This document shows, in pieces, positions 32,788 to 42,300 of a DNA stretch of 64,000 nucleotides. A program made the position numbers and the translations under genes. Below the pieces are notes generated by a model. The model did no database searches and was not told where the DNA came from. It saw only the letters and a list, made by a program, of their open reading frames with translations. The number at the start of each line of letters is the position of its first letter. Positions within the stretch are counted from its first letter, which is position 1. The DNA comes from an uncultured Christensenella sp. (GTDB lineage: Bacteria; Bacillota; Clostridia; Christensenellales; Borkfalkiaceae). The DNA lies in NCBI GenBank assembly GCA_910579705.1, contig CAJTUI010000001.1:164894-228893 (forward strand), read 5' to 3'.

Positions 32788-33632
32788 CAGCTCAACCTTA
32801 TATATTCGTAAATTTCGGGGAATATGCGGGCGGCGTAAACATTGAAAAGCACAACGCCCGTTATTAGCGCCGCAAAGACCAACGCGCAGATTATATCGCG
32901 CCAGCCGAATTTGAGTTTTTTGAATTTGGTTCTGTTTTTCGAGCCCGAATAACAACGCGCGTCCATAGCGTCGCCCAACTCCTCCGCGCGCCTGAACGCG
33001 CTTATCAGAAGAGGTATCAGAATTGGCACAATCGCCTTTATGCGCTTGAATATGTTGCCGCTTTCGAAGTCCGCGCCCCTTGCCTTCTGCGCAGCGACAA
33101 TCCTGTTTGTTTCGTCTATGAGCGTGGGAATGAACCTGAGCGCTATCGACATTATAAGCGCCAGCTCGTGCACGGGGAAACGTATCCATTTAAGGGGTGT
33201 GAGCAGGCTTTCTATACCGTCCGTCAGTTCCACGGGCGTTGTTGTCAGCGTTAAAAGGGCCGAGGCCATTACCATTAAAAACAGCCTGATTATGAAAAAG
33301 ACGGTGAATATAACGCCCTCGCGGTAAATCTTGATTATCCACCAGTGAACGAGAAGATGCTCGCCGCCGTGAAAAAACAAGTTTAAAACCGCGGTAAATA
33401 TCAACAATATAATTATAGCCTTGACCGAGCGCAGGACCCTGCCGAGCGGCACGCGCGACGCGATAACCGCCGCCGCGAGCACTATGAGGCAGAGCGCGAG
33501 GCCGTAGAAGTTTTTGGTTAAAAACAGCGCGACGATAAACGCTATCAGCGCGAGAAGTTTGGTTCTCGGGTCCGTTCTGTGCGCGAAAGATTTTACGGGA
33601 TAGTACTGGCCGAAAGTTACGTCGTTAAGCAT
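32787..33632 (-). CDS. ecfT: ECF transporter transmembrane component EcfT
   Basis: Membrane coupling subunit of a group II energy-coupling-factor vitamin importer, shared by several S components. The 281-residue protein has five to six membrane helices and the two cytosolic coupling motifs with the A-R-G pattern, here AAQKARGADFESG and MDARCYSGSKNRT (A-R-G and A-R-C/Y-type). ATG at 33632 is preferred to a TTG eight codons upstream because GGGAGG stands 6 bases before it. It overlaps the ATPase gene by 8 bases. No S component is in the window. Confidence 0.94.
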   Translation of the reverse strand: MLNDVTFGQYYPVKSFAHRTDPRTKLLALIAFIVALFLTKNFYGLALCLIVLAAAVIASRVPLGRVLRSVKAIIILLIFTAVLNLFFHGGEHLLVHWWIIKIYREGVIFTVFFIIRLFLMVMASALLTLTTTPVELTDGIESLLTPLKWIRFPVHELALIMSIALRFIPTLIDETNRIVAAQKARGADFESGNIFKRIKAIVPILIPLLISAFRRAEELGDAMDARCYSGSKNRTKFKKLKFGWRDIICALVFAALITGVVLFNVYAARIFPEIYEYIRLS

Positions 33633-35466
33633 TGCCTGCCTCCCGATAAACTTCAATGACCTTTTCCGCGAAGTTCTCCGCCGTGCAGTCGCTGTCGATT
33701 ACTATGCCCGAGCGCCTGAGTTCGTCGGAAATTTTGCACACCAGCGGCACGTCGAGCCCGAGCGCAACAAGCTCTTCACCGCGCGCAAACAAGGCGGCAG
33801 GGCTGTCGCACATTACGACCTCGCCGCGGGATATGACTGCGGCTTTCGTACAGTTCTCCGCTATTTCGTCCATATCGTGGGAAACGATTACGACCGTACG
33901 GCACCACTCGCGGTGCAGTCTGTGCAAAAGCTCCATAATCTCTTTCTTGCCCAAAGGGTCCAGTCCCGCCGCGGGTTCGTCGAGAATAAGCACGTTGGGG
34001 CGAGTGACAATGACGCCCGCAATAGCGACGCGGCGTTTCTGCCCGCCAGATAAATCGAACGGGGACTTGTCCTTTACCTCCGCGTAATCCAGCCCGACGA
34101 TTTCAAGGCTTTCCTTTACCGCAAGGGCAACCTGCTCGTCCGTGAGGTTTTTTCTGAAATTTTTAAGGCCGAACGCTACGTCCGCAAAGACCGATTCCGC
34201 GAAAAGCTGGTATTCGGGATACTGAAACACCATACCTACGTTCGCGCGCAGTTCCTTGAAGTTTGTCTTTCTGTCCGCTAAATCAAACGCGCCGACACGT
34301 ATTTCGGGCAGGACGGGCGCGGGCCGCCCCCTCTTCGCCTTTACCTTGCGGCGTTTCTTTTCTGCCTGAGGAAGTTTGATAAGCGCGTTTAGGTGCTGTA
34401 CGAGCGTGGATTTACCGCTTCCCGTATGGCCTATTATCCCGAAAAACTCGCCGTCGTCGATATGCAGGGTTATGCCCTTCAACGCTTTGGTCGCAAACGG
34501 CGATTTCCTCGAATATGTGAAAGTCAGGTTTTTTACGTCTATATCCCACTCGTGCGCGGAACTTATTTCCGCCGTACGCGCGGGCGAGGACTGCGCCTCG
34601 CATATTCCCTTTTCATTGAATTTACCTGTAATCTGCGCGGCAAGCTCTTCGGGGCGCAACACGTCGTTTATGCCCATATCCGCGCCGTTTAGCGTCTTTA
34701 TGATTTCCGTTATGCGCGGAAGACAGAGGTTGTAAGTTAAAAGTTTTTCGCCGTTTTCGAATATCTCTTCGGGCGCGCCCGAAAGCACAATCTCGCCCCT
34801 GTTCATAACAATTGTGCGGTCGGCAAGCAAAGCCTCCTCCATAAAGTGGGTTATGAGAATAACCGTCATACCCTCTTCCCTGTTGAGCTTTTGCACAACC
34901 TCTATGACCTCGCGGCGGCCCTTAGGGTCCAGCATCGCCGTGCTTTCGTCCAAAATTATTATCTCGGGCTTAACCGCCAGTACGCCCGCAACCGCAATGC
35001 GCTGTTTCTGTCCGCCCGAAAGACGGGTGGGCGTGGAATGACGAAATTCCTCCATACCCACGGCTTTGAGCGCCCAGTCTATGCGCCTGCCTATCTCCCC
35101 GCGCTCGACGCCTATGTTTTCGGGACCGAACGCCACGTCGTCCTCGACTATCGAGGCGACCGTCTGGTTGTCGGGGTTCTGAAAAACTATGCCGACGTGT
35201 TTTCTTATTTCTAATACGTTTTTACCTTCCGCGACGTCCAGACCGAGCACGGTTATCTTGCCCGAGTCCGCTTCGAGAAGGCCGTTGACAAGACGGGCGA
35301 GCGTGGATTTGCCGCTGCCGTTATGACCTATAACCGAAAGAAATTCGCCGCGGCGGACGGCGAGGTCTACGCCGTTGACCGCGTACGCGCCGTCCGATGC
35401 GGGATATGAAAATTTTACGTTTTCAAAGGTTATAACGTTTTCCGTCGTCGTGGAAATTTCAGCCAT
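33625..35466 (-). CDS. Fused ECF transporter ATPases (EcfA1-EcfA2 in one chain)
   Basis: A single 613-residue chain with two complete ABC ATPase domains. Domain 1 (about 10-260) has GHNGSGKST, FQNPDNQ and LSGGQKQR with a Walker B IIILDESTA; domain 2 (about 305-600) has GHTGSGKST, FQYPEYQ, LSGGQKRR and LILDEPAAGLDP. The Q-loops differ as in EcfA1 (NPDNQ) and EcfA2 (YPEYQ), so the order is A1 then A2. In most Firmicutes these are two adjacent genes; here a 45-residue linker with a basic KKRRKVKAKRGR patch joins domain 2 internally. The ATG is 6 bases from a -10 box with no Shine-Dalgarno. Confidence 0.93.
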   Translation of the reverse strand: MAEISTTTENVITFENVKFSYPASDGAYAVNGVDLAVRRGEFLSVIGHNGSGKSTLARLVNGLLEADSGKITVLGLDVAEGKNVLEIRKHVGIVFQNPDNQTVASIVEDDVAFGPENIGVERGEIGRRIDWALKAVGMEEFRHSTPTRLSGGQKQRIAVAGVLAVKPEIIILDESTAMLDPKGRREVIEVVQKLNREEGMTVILITHFMEEALLADRTIVMNRGEIVLSGAPEEIFENGEKLLTYNLCLPRITEIIKTLNGADMGINDVLRPEELAAQITGKFNEKGICEAQSSPARTAEISSAHEWDIDVKNLTFTYSRKSPFATKALKGITLHIDDGEFFGIIGHTGSGKSTLVQHLNALIKLPQAEKKRRKVKAKRGRPAPVLPEIRVGAFDLADRKTNFKELRANVGMVFQYPEYQLFAESVFADVAFGLKNFRKNLTDEQVALAVKESLEIVGLDYAEVKDKSPFDLSGGQKRRVAIAGVIVTRPNVLILDEPAAGLDPLGKKEIMELLHRLHREWCRTVVIVSHDMDEIAENCTKAAVISRGEVVMCDSPAALFARGEELVALGLDVPLVCKISDELRRSGIVIDSDCTAENFAEKVIEVYREAGNA

Positions 35467-35472
35467 AGAAAA

Positions 35473-35501
35473 ATTATAGCATTAAAAAATATTTTTAACA
35501 A
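35473..35501 (-). promoter_or_regulatory. Promoter of the ecf-truA operon, probably leaderless
   Basis: Minus strand TTGTTA (35496-35501), 17 bases, TATAAT (35473-35478), then 6 bases to the ATG at 35466. Confidence 0.7.
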
Positions 35502-35519
35502 CAAAATGCGGGCTGTGTA

Positions 35520-35548
35520 TTGACTTTTTTTTGATTTTGGCTTATACT
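35520..35548 (+). promoter_or_regulatory. Promoter of the PFOR gene
   Basis: TTGACT (35520-35525), 17 bases, TATACT (35543-35548); the spacer is T-rich. It lies back to back with the ecf promoter. Confidence 0.85.
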
Positions 35549-35609
35549 TAATTGAGTGTATTTTACATACGCTCATCAACTTATAAAATTTTATATCGGA
35601 GGTTTTTTG

Positions 35610-38600
35610 ATGAAAAAATTGACTATCGACGGTAATACCGCCGCAAGCCACGTTGCGTATGCTTTTTCGGAAGTAGCCGCCATTTATCCTATAACCCCCT
35701 CTTCCCCTATGGCGGAGGTCGCGGACGAATGGGCAACTTCGGGCAGAACCAATATGTGGGGTCAGAAAGTAAGGATTGCGGAAATGCAGTCCGAGGGCGG
35801 CGCCGCGGGCGCCGTGCACGGTTCGCTGTGCGCGGGCGCGCTGACGAGCACCTACACCGCCTCGCAGGGACTTCTTTTGATGATTCCCAATATGTACAAA
35901 ATTTCGGGCGAGCTTATGCCTATGGTTATGCACGTTTCGGCGCGCGCGCTTGCGGCGCACTCGCTTAACATCTTCGGCGACCACGCGGACGTTATGGCTT
36001 GCCGCCAGACGGGTTTTGCTATGCTTTGCGACTCTTCCGTTCAGGAGGTTATGGACCTCGGTCTTGTAGCGCACCTGTCCACGCTTAAATCGAGGGTTCC
36101 GTTTATCAACTTCTTCGACGGGTTCAGGACCTCGCACGAGGTTGCTAAGATTGACGTCTGGGACGAGGCGGACGATTACGCCGAGATAAGGGCTATCTGC
36201 GAAAAGGTAGGCATTCCCGCGGACATAGCGGACTTCAAGTCGCGCTCGCTCAATCCCGAACATCCCATTCAGAAGGGTACCGCACAGAACGGCGATACAT
36301 ACTTCCAGAACAGAGAGACGGCTAACAGCTACTATGAGGCTACTCCCGCTATCGTTCAGAAGATGATGGACGTCGTATCCGCGAAGTGCGGCAGGCACTA
36401 CCACCTTTTCGACTACGTAGGTCACCCCGACGCGAAGTACGTGACCGTATGTATGGGCTCGGGCTGCGAAACCATCGAAGAGTCGATTAACAAGCTCAAC
36501 TCCAAGGGCAAGAAGTACGGACTTGTAAAAGTACGTCTTTACAGACCTTTCGTGGCGGATGCGTTCATTGCCGCTCTGCCCAAGACGGTTGAAAAAATCG
36601 CCGTGCTCGACAGAACGAAGGAGCCCGGCTCGCTCGGCGAACCTCTCTACCTCGACGTATGCTCCGCGCTTATGGAAAAGGGCGTTACGAACGTCAAAGT
36701 CGTAGGCGGCAGATACGGACTCGGCTCCAAAGAGTTCACCCCCTCTATGGTTCTCGCGGTTTACAGAAACCTCGAAGAGAAACAGCCTAAGAACCACTTC
36801 ACAATCGGTATCTACGAGGACGTTACCAACACCTCGCTCGACTTCTCGGAGAAGTTCGACGCGGCGCCCGCAGGCTCCACCAGCTGTAAGTTCTACGGAC
36901 TCGGCTCCGACGGAACGGTCGGCGCAAACAAGAACTCGATTAAGATTATCGGCGACCATACGGACAAGCACGCTCAGGCGTATTTCTTCTATGATTCGAA
37001 AAAATCGGGCGGTATCACCGTTTCCCACCTCCGTTTCGGCGACTCGCCTATTCAGTCGGAATACCTTATCGACTCCGCAGACTTCGTTCAGTGCTCCAAC
37101 CCTTCGTACGTTACGCGTTACGATATGACCAGCGACATCAAGGAAGGCGGCACGTTCCTTATCAATACGAGCGCGACGACCGTTGCCGAGCTTGACGAAT
37201 TCCTGCCCGCAAAGGTTAAACAGGACATCGCGAAAAAGCACATCAATCTTTACGTTATCGACGCTATCAAGATTGCGGCTGACCTCGGCCTCCGCGGCAG
37301 AACCAACACAATCTTGCAGTCCGCGTTCTTCCGCGTAAATCCTCAGATTATGCCCTACGACAAGGCCATCGAGTATATGAAGTATATGGCCAAGAAATCG
37401 TTCGGCAGAAAGGGCGACGCGGTTGTTCAGATGAACTACAACGCAATCGACGCGGCGGCAGGCGATAATCTTATCAAAATCAAAGTTCCCGCAGCCTGGG
37501 CGAAAGCGACCAAGGGCGCGGAAATGGTCAAAGGCGCGGACAACGCTTACTATCAGGAGATTATCAAGCCTATCCTCTATCTCGAAGGCGATAAGCTTAA
37601 ATCCTCGCAGTTCAATGCCGACGGACACGTTCCCACAGGCACCACCAAATACGAAAAACGCGGCGTTGCCGTTCTCGTTCCCGAAATCATTACCGAAAAA
37701 TGTATCCAGTGCGGCAGTTGCTCGTTCGTCTGCCCCCACGCTTGTTTAAGACCCGCGCTTGTCAAGAGCGGAGATCCCAAGCCCGAAACGCTTGAAACCA
37801 AGGCCGCTATCGGACTTGCGGGCTACGAGTACAAGATGCAGGTTTCGCCCCTCGACTGTATGGGTTGCGGCGTGTGCGCGACCGTATGCCCCGTCAAGGA
37901 CGGCGGAGCTATCAAGATGGTGCCTCTTGCGGAGTCGCTTGAAAAGCACGAAGACAAGAACTGGGAGTTCGCGGTAGAACTTCCCGACGTGGATACTTCC
38001 AAGTTCAGGAAAGACACCGTTAAGGGCTGTCAGTTTGCAACTCCTCTCTTCGAGTTCTCGGGCGCGTGCGCAGGCTGCGGCGAAACGCCTTACGTCAAGG
38101 TAGTAACCCAGCTCTTCGGCGAAGATATGGTAATCGCAAACGCGACGGGTTGCTCGTCGATTTACGGCGGCTCCTCCCCCACCTGCCCCTACACCACCAA
38201 CAAACAGGGCCGCGGTCCCGCCTGGGCGAACTCGCTGTTCGAGGACAATGCGGAGTTCGGCTACGGTATGAACCTCGCTTATACTACGAGAAGAAACGCG
38301 GTTAAGTCCAAGGTTGAAAAGCTTGAAACGCTGTGGGAGAACGAAGACGGTAAAAAAGCTTGCGCCGCTTACCTCAAAGCGTTCGAAGACAGAGAGGCGT
38401 CAAAGAAAGCCGCCGCTGAGCTTGTTAAGATTTTGCAGGAAAGCCTTGACAGCGACGCCGAAACCGCATCGCTTGTAAAAGATATACTCGCGGTTAAATC
38501 CAAGGTTGAAAAACTTGCCAAGAACTGGACGAACTACGCGGACGGTCAGGAAGCCAGCGAGGCGTTTGTAAACGCGGCTGAAACTTACTCCCTCATTAAA

Positions 38601-39266
38601 GAAATACTCGACGATAAGGACTGCCTTGCAAAGAAATCCGTATGGATTATCGGCGGCGACGGCTGGGCTTACGACATCGGTTACGGCGGTCTCGACCACG
38701 TTCTGGCGTCCGGCGAGGACGTAAACGTGCTCGTACTCGACACCGAAGTTTATTCCAACACCGGCGGACAGGCCTCCAAATCCACCAACATCGGCGCCGT
38801 TGCGAAGTTCGCCTCCGCAGGCAAGAGAGTAAAGAAAAAAGATTTGGGTATGATTGCGAAATCCTACGGCTATGTATACGTGGCTCAGGTTGCAATGGGC
38901 TCCAACCCCGCGCAGTTCCTTAAAGCGATTACCGAGGCCGAGGCATACCACGGACCTTCGCTTATAATCGCTTACGCGCCTTGTATCAACCACGGTATCA
39001 ATATGACGAAGAGCCAGCTCGAAGAAAAGGCGGCCGTCGACTGCGGATACTGGCAGCTTTACAGATACAACCCCGAAGGCGACAAATTCACGCTCGACTC
39101 GAAAGAGCCCAACGGCAACTACCAGCAGTTCCTTGCCAGCGAAACGAGATACGCCTCGCTTGTAAAGACTCAGGGCGAAGAAGTTGCGGGCGAACTGTTC
39201 AGACAAACGGAAGAATCCGCTAAGGAAAGATACGAAGGCTATAAAAAGCTTGCAGGTAAAGAATAA
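35610..39266 (+). CDS. nifJ: Pyruvate:ferredoxin (flavodoxin) oxidoreductase
   Basis: Oxidises pyruvate to acetyl-CoA and CO2, reducing ferredoxin; the main fermentative route next to PFL. The 1,218-residue single-chain enzyme begins with TIDGNTAASHVAYAFSE and YPITPSSPMAE, has two ferredoxin-type cluster motifs (CIQCGSCSFVCPHAC near residue 697, CMGCGVCATVCP near 749), and the TPP-binding domain with CAGCGETPYVKV, GCSSIYGG and GGDGWAYDIGYGGLDH. It is about 40 residues longer than usual; the excess lies at about 893-1010, where a KSKVEKL-containing segment is repeated. GGAGG seven bases before ATG at 35610 sets the start. Confidence 0.98.
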   Translation: MKKLTIDGNTAASHVAYAFSEVAAIYPITPSSPMAEVADEWATSGRTNMWGQKVRIAEMQSEGGAAGAVHGSLCAGALTSTYTASQGLLLMIPNMYKISGELMPMVMHVSARALAAHSLNIFGDHADVMACRQTGFAMLCDSSVQEVMDLGLVAHLSTLKSRVPFINFFDGFRTSHEVAKIDVWDEADDYAEIRAICEKVGIPADIADFKSRSLNPEHPIQKGTAQNGDTYFQNRETANSYYEATPAIVQKMMDVVSAKCGRHYHLFDYVGHPDAKYVTVCMGSGCETIEESINKLNSKGKKYGLVKVRLYRPFVADAFIAALPKTVEKIAVLDRTKEPGSLGEPLYLDVCSALMEKGVTNVKVVGGRYGLGSKEFTPSMVLAVYRNLEEKQPKNHFTIGIYEDVTNTSLDFSEKFDAAPAGSTSCKFYGLGSDGTVGANKNSIKIIGDHTDKHAQAYFFYDSKKSGGITVSHLRFGDSPIQSEYLIDSADFVQCSNPSYVTRYDMTSDIKEGGTFLINTSATTVAELDEFLPAKVKQDIAKKHINLYVIDAIKIAADLGLRGRTNTILQSAFFRVNPQIMPYDKAIEYMKYMAKKSFGRKGDAVVQMNYNAIDAAAGDNLIKIKVPAAWAKATKGAEMVKGADNAYYQEIIKPILYLEGDKLKSSQFNADGHVPTGTTKYEKRGVAVLVPEIITEKCIQCGSCSFVCPHACLRPALVKSGDPKPETLETKAAIGLAGYEYKMQVSPLDCMGCGVCATVCPVKDGGAIKMVPLAESLEKHEDKNWEFAVELPDVDTSKFRKDTVKGCQFATPLFEFSGACAGCGETPYVKVVTQLFGEDMVIANATGCSSIYGGSSPTCPYTTNKQGRGPAWANSLFEDNAEFGYGMNLAYTTRRNAVKSKVEKLETLWENEDGKKACAAYLKAFEDREASKKAAAELVKILQESLDSDAETASLVKDILAVKSKVEKLAKNWTNYADGQEASEAFVNAAETYSLIKEILDDKDCLAKKSVWIIGGDGWAYDIGYGGLDHVLASGEDVNVLVLDTEVYSNTGGQASKSTNIGAVAKFASAGKRVKKKDLGMIAKSYGYVYVAQVAMGSNPAQFLKAITEAEAYHGPSLIIAYAPCINHGINMTKSQLEEKAAVDCGYWQLYRYNPEGDKFTLDSKEPNGNYQQFLASETRYASLVKTQGEEVAGELFRQTEESAKERYEGYKKLAGKE

Positions 39267-39278
39267 AAGTTAATAAAT

Positions 39279-39310
39279 ACCCCCGCGGCAATGCCGCGGG
39301 GGTTATTTTT
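39279..39310 (+). terminator. Terminator after PFOR
   Basis: A 12-bp stem ACCCCCGCGGCA / TGCCGCGGGGGT with a one-base loop (effectively a 4-5 base loop), followed by TATTTTT. Confidence 0.9.
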
Positions 39311-39347
39311 AAGTATTAAAATACGCCCCCGCGATTGCGGGGGCGTA
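39311..39347 (-). terminator. Terminator after the PL9 gene
   Basis: An 11-bp stem TACGCCCCCGC / GCGGGGGCGTA with a 4-base loop (39322-39347); on the minus strand it is followed by TTTTAATACTT. It faces the PFOR terminator. Confidence 0.82.
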
Positions 39348-39354
39348 AACTTTA

Positions 39355-42300
39355 TCAGTCCCAGTTTCCAAGGTAGTTGAGCGACACGTACGGCGCTTTT
39401 ACCGTATCGGTGCTGCCCTCTTCGTAGATAATCGTCCAGTCGGAGTTGAGCCTGTTTTCGAACTGGCTTGCAACGGTTATGTTTTCAGAAGCGGTTACGT
39501 CGAAGTTGGTGTTGTACTCTTCGAAGAGCGCAAGACACCTTATTACTTCGGAAGTGAACCCTTCGTCAAGCGTGCCGATGAACCCGCCGACGATACCAGA
39601 AAGATTTTTCTGCGCCGAGGTTACCTCAAGCCCCGAATAGTTGAAGGTTGCGAGCGAGATACAGTGCGATATTTTCATTACCGCGCGCGCGCCGACCTGA
39701 TAGCCGAGCATACCGCCGCAACGCGACGCCGTACTTCCGCTTGCGGTAATTTTACCGTCGTAAACGCAGGTTAAAATTTCGAGATTGTAAATTGTATCCG
39801 TGCCGTTGTTATCGGCGTGGTAAGTTCCGAATATACCGCCGAGCTGCTGTCCGCCGTTGATGTCCGTCTTAACGTAACAATCGGAAACGTAAATTTCCAT
39901 ATACGTTATGACGCCGCCGCTCTTGGAAGACTGTGCAAAACCGACTATGCCGCCGACCCTCTGGGTTGCTTCAAGCGTATATTCATCGCTGTTTACAACC
40001 GAAATATGGTCGATATAAACGGGATTGCCCACGCTTATTCTGCCTAGGAGTCCGCCCGCACGCTGTCCCGCGTTGGTTATCTTTATGTCGGTTACGGCTA
40101 TGTTATGGAAATAACCGCCGTCGCTGTTGCCGACTATACCTACGTTGTTCTGTCCGTTACCGTCGATTACGATATTGTCGAACTTGAAATTCATAAGCGT
40201 GCCGTTGGAAACTTTGTTAAACAGAGCCACGCCTTCCTTCGTCCCGCCCGTAAGCGTTACGTTGGATACGGTGTGTCCGAGGCCGTTAAACAGTCCGCTG
40301 AACGTGCCGCCCGCCTCTCCGACGGGATATGACGTTACGTCGGTGAAATCGAGGTCGCTTGTAAGGAGGTAAACGGTAGTCGCGGGATTTTCGTCGGTAA
40401 GCGGCTTGCCCGTTGCAACATTGATGAATGTTTCCGCGGTATCAACTTCCGCAACGCCGATTGCCTGCGAATAGACCTGCGAGGTAATTTCACCGTTGAG
40501 GTTGGAAAGCGCGTAATAGATGTAATATGCCGCGTTGTTGGTGTTTTGGAACTGCAAGTTCAAAGTTTCGCCCCTGAATTCCTGTGCGACGACTCCCTCG
40601 ACATCCTTAATGCTTGTCGTGGTGAAATCGAGTTCCGTAGGCGAAGAAACTGCGTACAGATAGCCCGTGGCACTGCTCAGCGTGCCCGAAATGCGGTAAC
40701 CGTCGCGGTTGACGACCAGACTTGCGGCGGAAGTGAACTGAACGTTCGCCGCGGTGCTTGCGGTGTAGATTTTATAAGTCATACTCCGCGTTTCCTGAGC
40801 GTTGCCCTTTATGCTGATATTATGCGTCACGGTATACACGCCCGCCGTAGAAGGCGTGAATCCCTTTATCTCCACTTTCTCGGCCGTGCTGTCGGTCTGG
40901 TAGATATAGGTTGACGAAATTTCGTAAAGGCTCTTGTCGAGTATCTTTCCGTTATGGTCTATGCCGTTTTCGACTACGACTTCGGGCTCTTTGAATATCG
41001 AGTATTTATCGATAATGAGGTTGCCGCCGTCGTTGATTATATTTCCGTCCGCCGATTTGACGTAAATCTTGCCTATCGAAGGTTTACCGGGCTGAACGAC
41101 GATAGTGAAATCTCTGCTGTCGGTCGCCGTGCCGCAGGTGGCCGTAGCCGTAAGCGTTACGGTCACGGGATTATCTATCGGACGGTATACTATAATCTTT
41201 ATATATCTGGTTTGCGAAATCGAGCCGAATATCTCTTCTCCGACTTCCGCGACGTCGGGATTGCTGGATTCCCAGCTAAGTTCACATTCAATCATTTTGT
41301 CGGGAACTTCGAAATCTTGATATACGTAGTCGGGGTCGCAGTTGAGGTTAAGCGCTTCCAGCGCCCTCTCTACTTTTGCCTTGTCCTCGCTCTCCGCGGA
41401 GCCGTTTACAAAGTCGTTGTCATAATAGTGCTCGTACGCGCCCCAGTTGCTTTCCGAAAGATATGCGCCGACCTTGACCCCGTCAATGGGATTGTAGCCC
41501 GCTTTTATTTTAAGCATCTCTTTCATATTGATGGAGCCGTCTTCGTTACGGTAGGTTATATGCACCCTGTCGGATTTGAGCGCGCCTTCCGTTCCCTCCG
41601 CATACAGGTCGTTAAGTCCCGTAATGTTGAAAGTATAATTGGTGCTTTCGCCGTCCACCGTCTTTATAAACGGCAGTTTCTCAAACACGTCACCGGACGC
41701 GGGCGGAGTGTAATTGCTGCCGCTGATTCCCGTCTTGGTGTCGGCGTCTATCGCGGTAGTAACTATCTTTTTACCGAGAACGCTGTTTACAACCGAACCG
41801 CGGTAAGCGTCTGCCGCGAGAGATTTCGCGTACTCGTCGCCAACGGCGAGCACTCTGTCGAGGTTGTTATAGCTGTAATTCTGGCGCGCAACGTCGATAT
41901 TGCCGTGACTGTCGTCGTTGCCAATATCGATTATGTAACCGAAAGTAGGGCTTTCAGGGTCGTTGTCAACCGCCGCGCTGTTGTTGTAACTGGTAATTCC
42001 TTCCAGCGAGATTACGCCGGGGTTGGAGTTATCCGTTACGCCGTGCATTCTGTTATTGAACGAAAGACAGTTATACATTATAACGTCGCCTTCCATAACG
42101 GAGCCGCCCAGCTTAAAGCCGTTGCCGTCGCCGTCGCGCGTCTTGTACGAATCGAGGCCGTAGTACTCGTCCTCGTCTTTTGTATAAGACGAGCCGTCGG
42201 GCTTTTTACCCGCCTCGGTATGAACGCCGTTCCAGCCGGGGAATTTCTTGTTGCATTCCTGCTGGGTATATTCGAGATAGCCGTTTTCGAACGCTACGCA

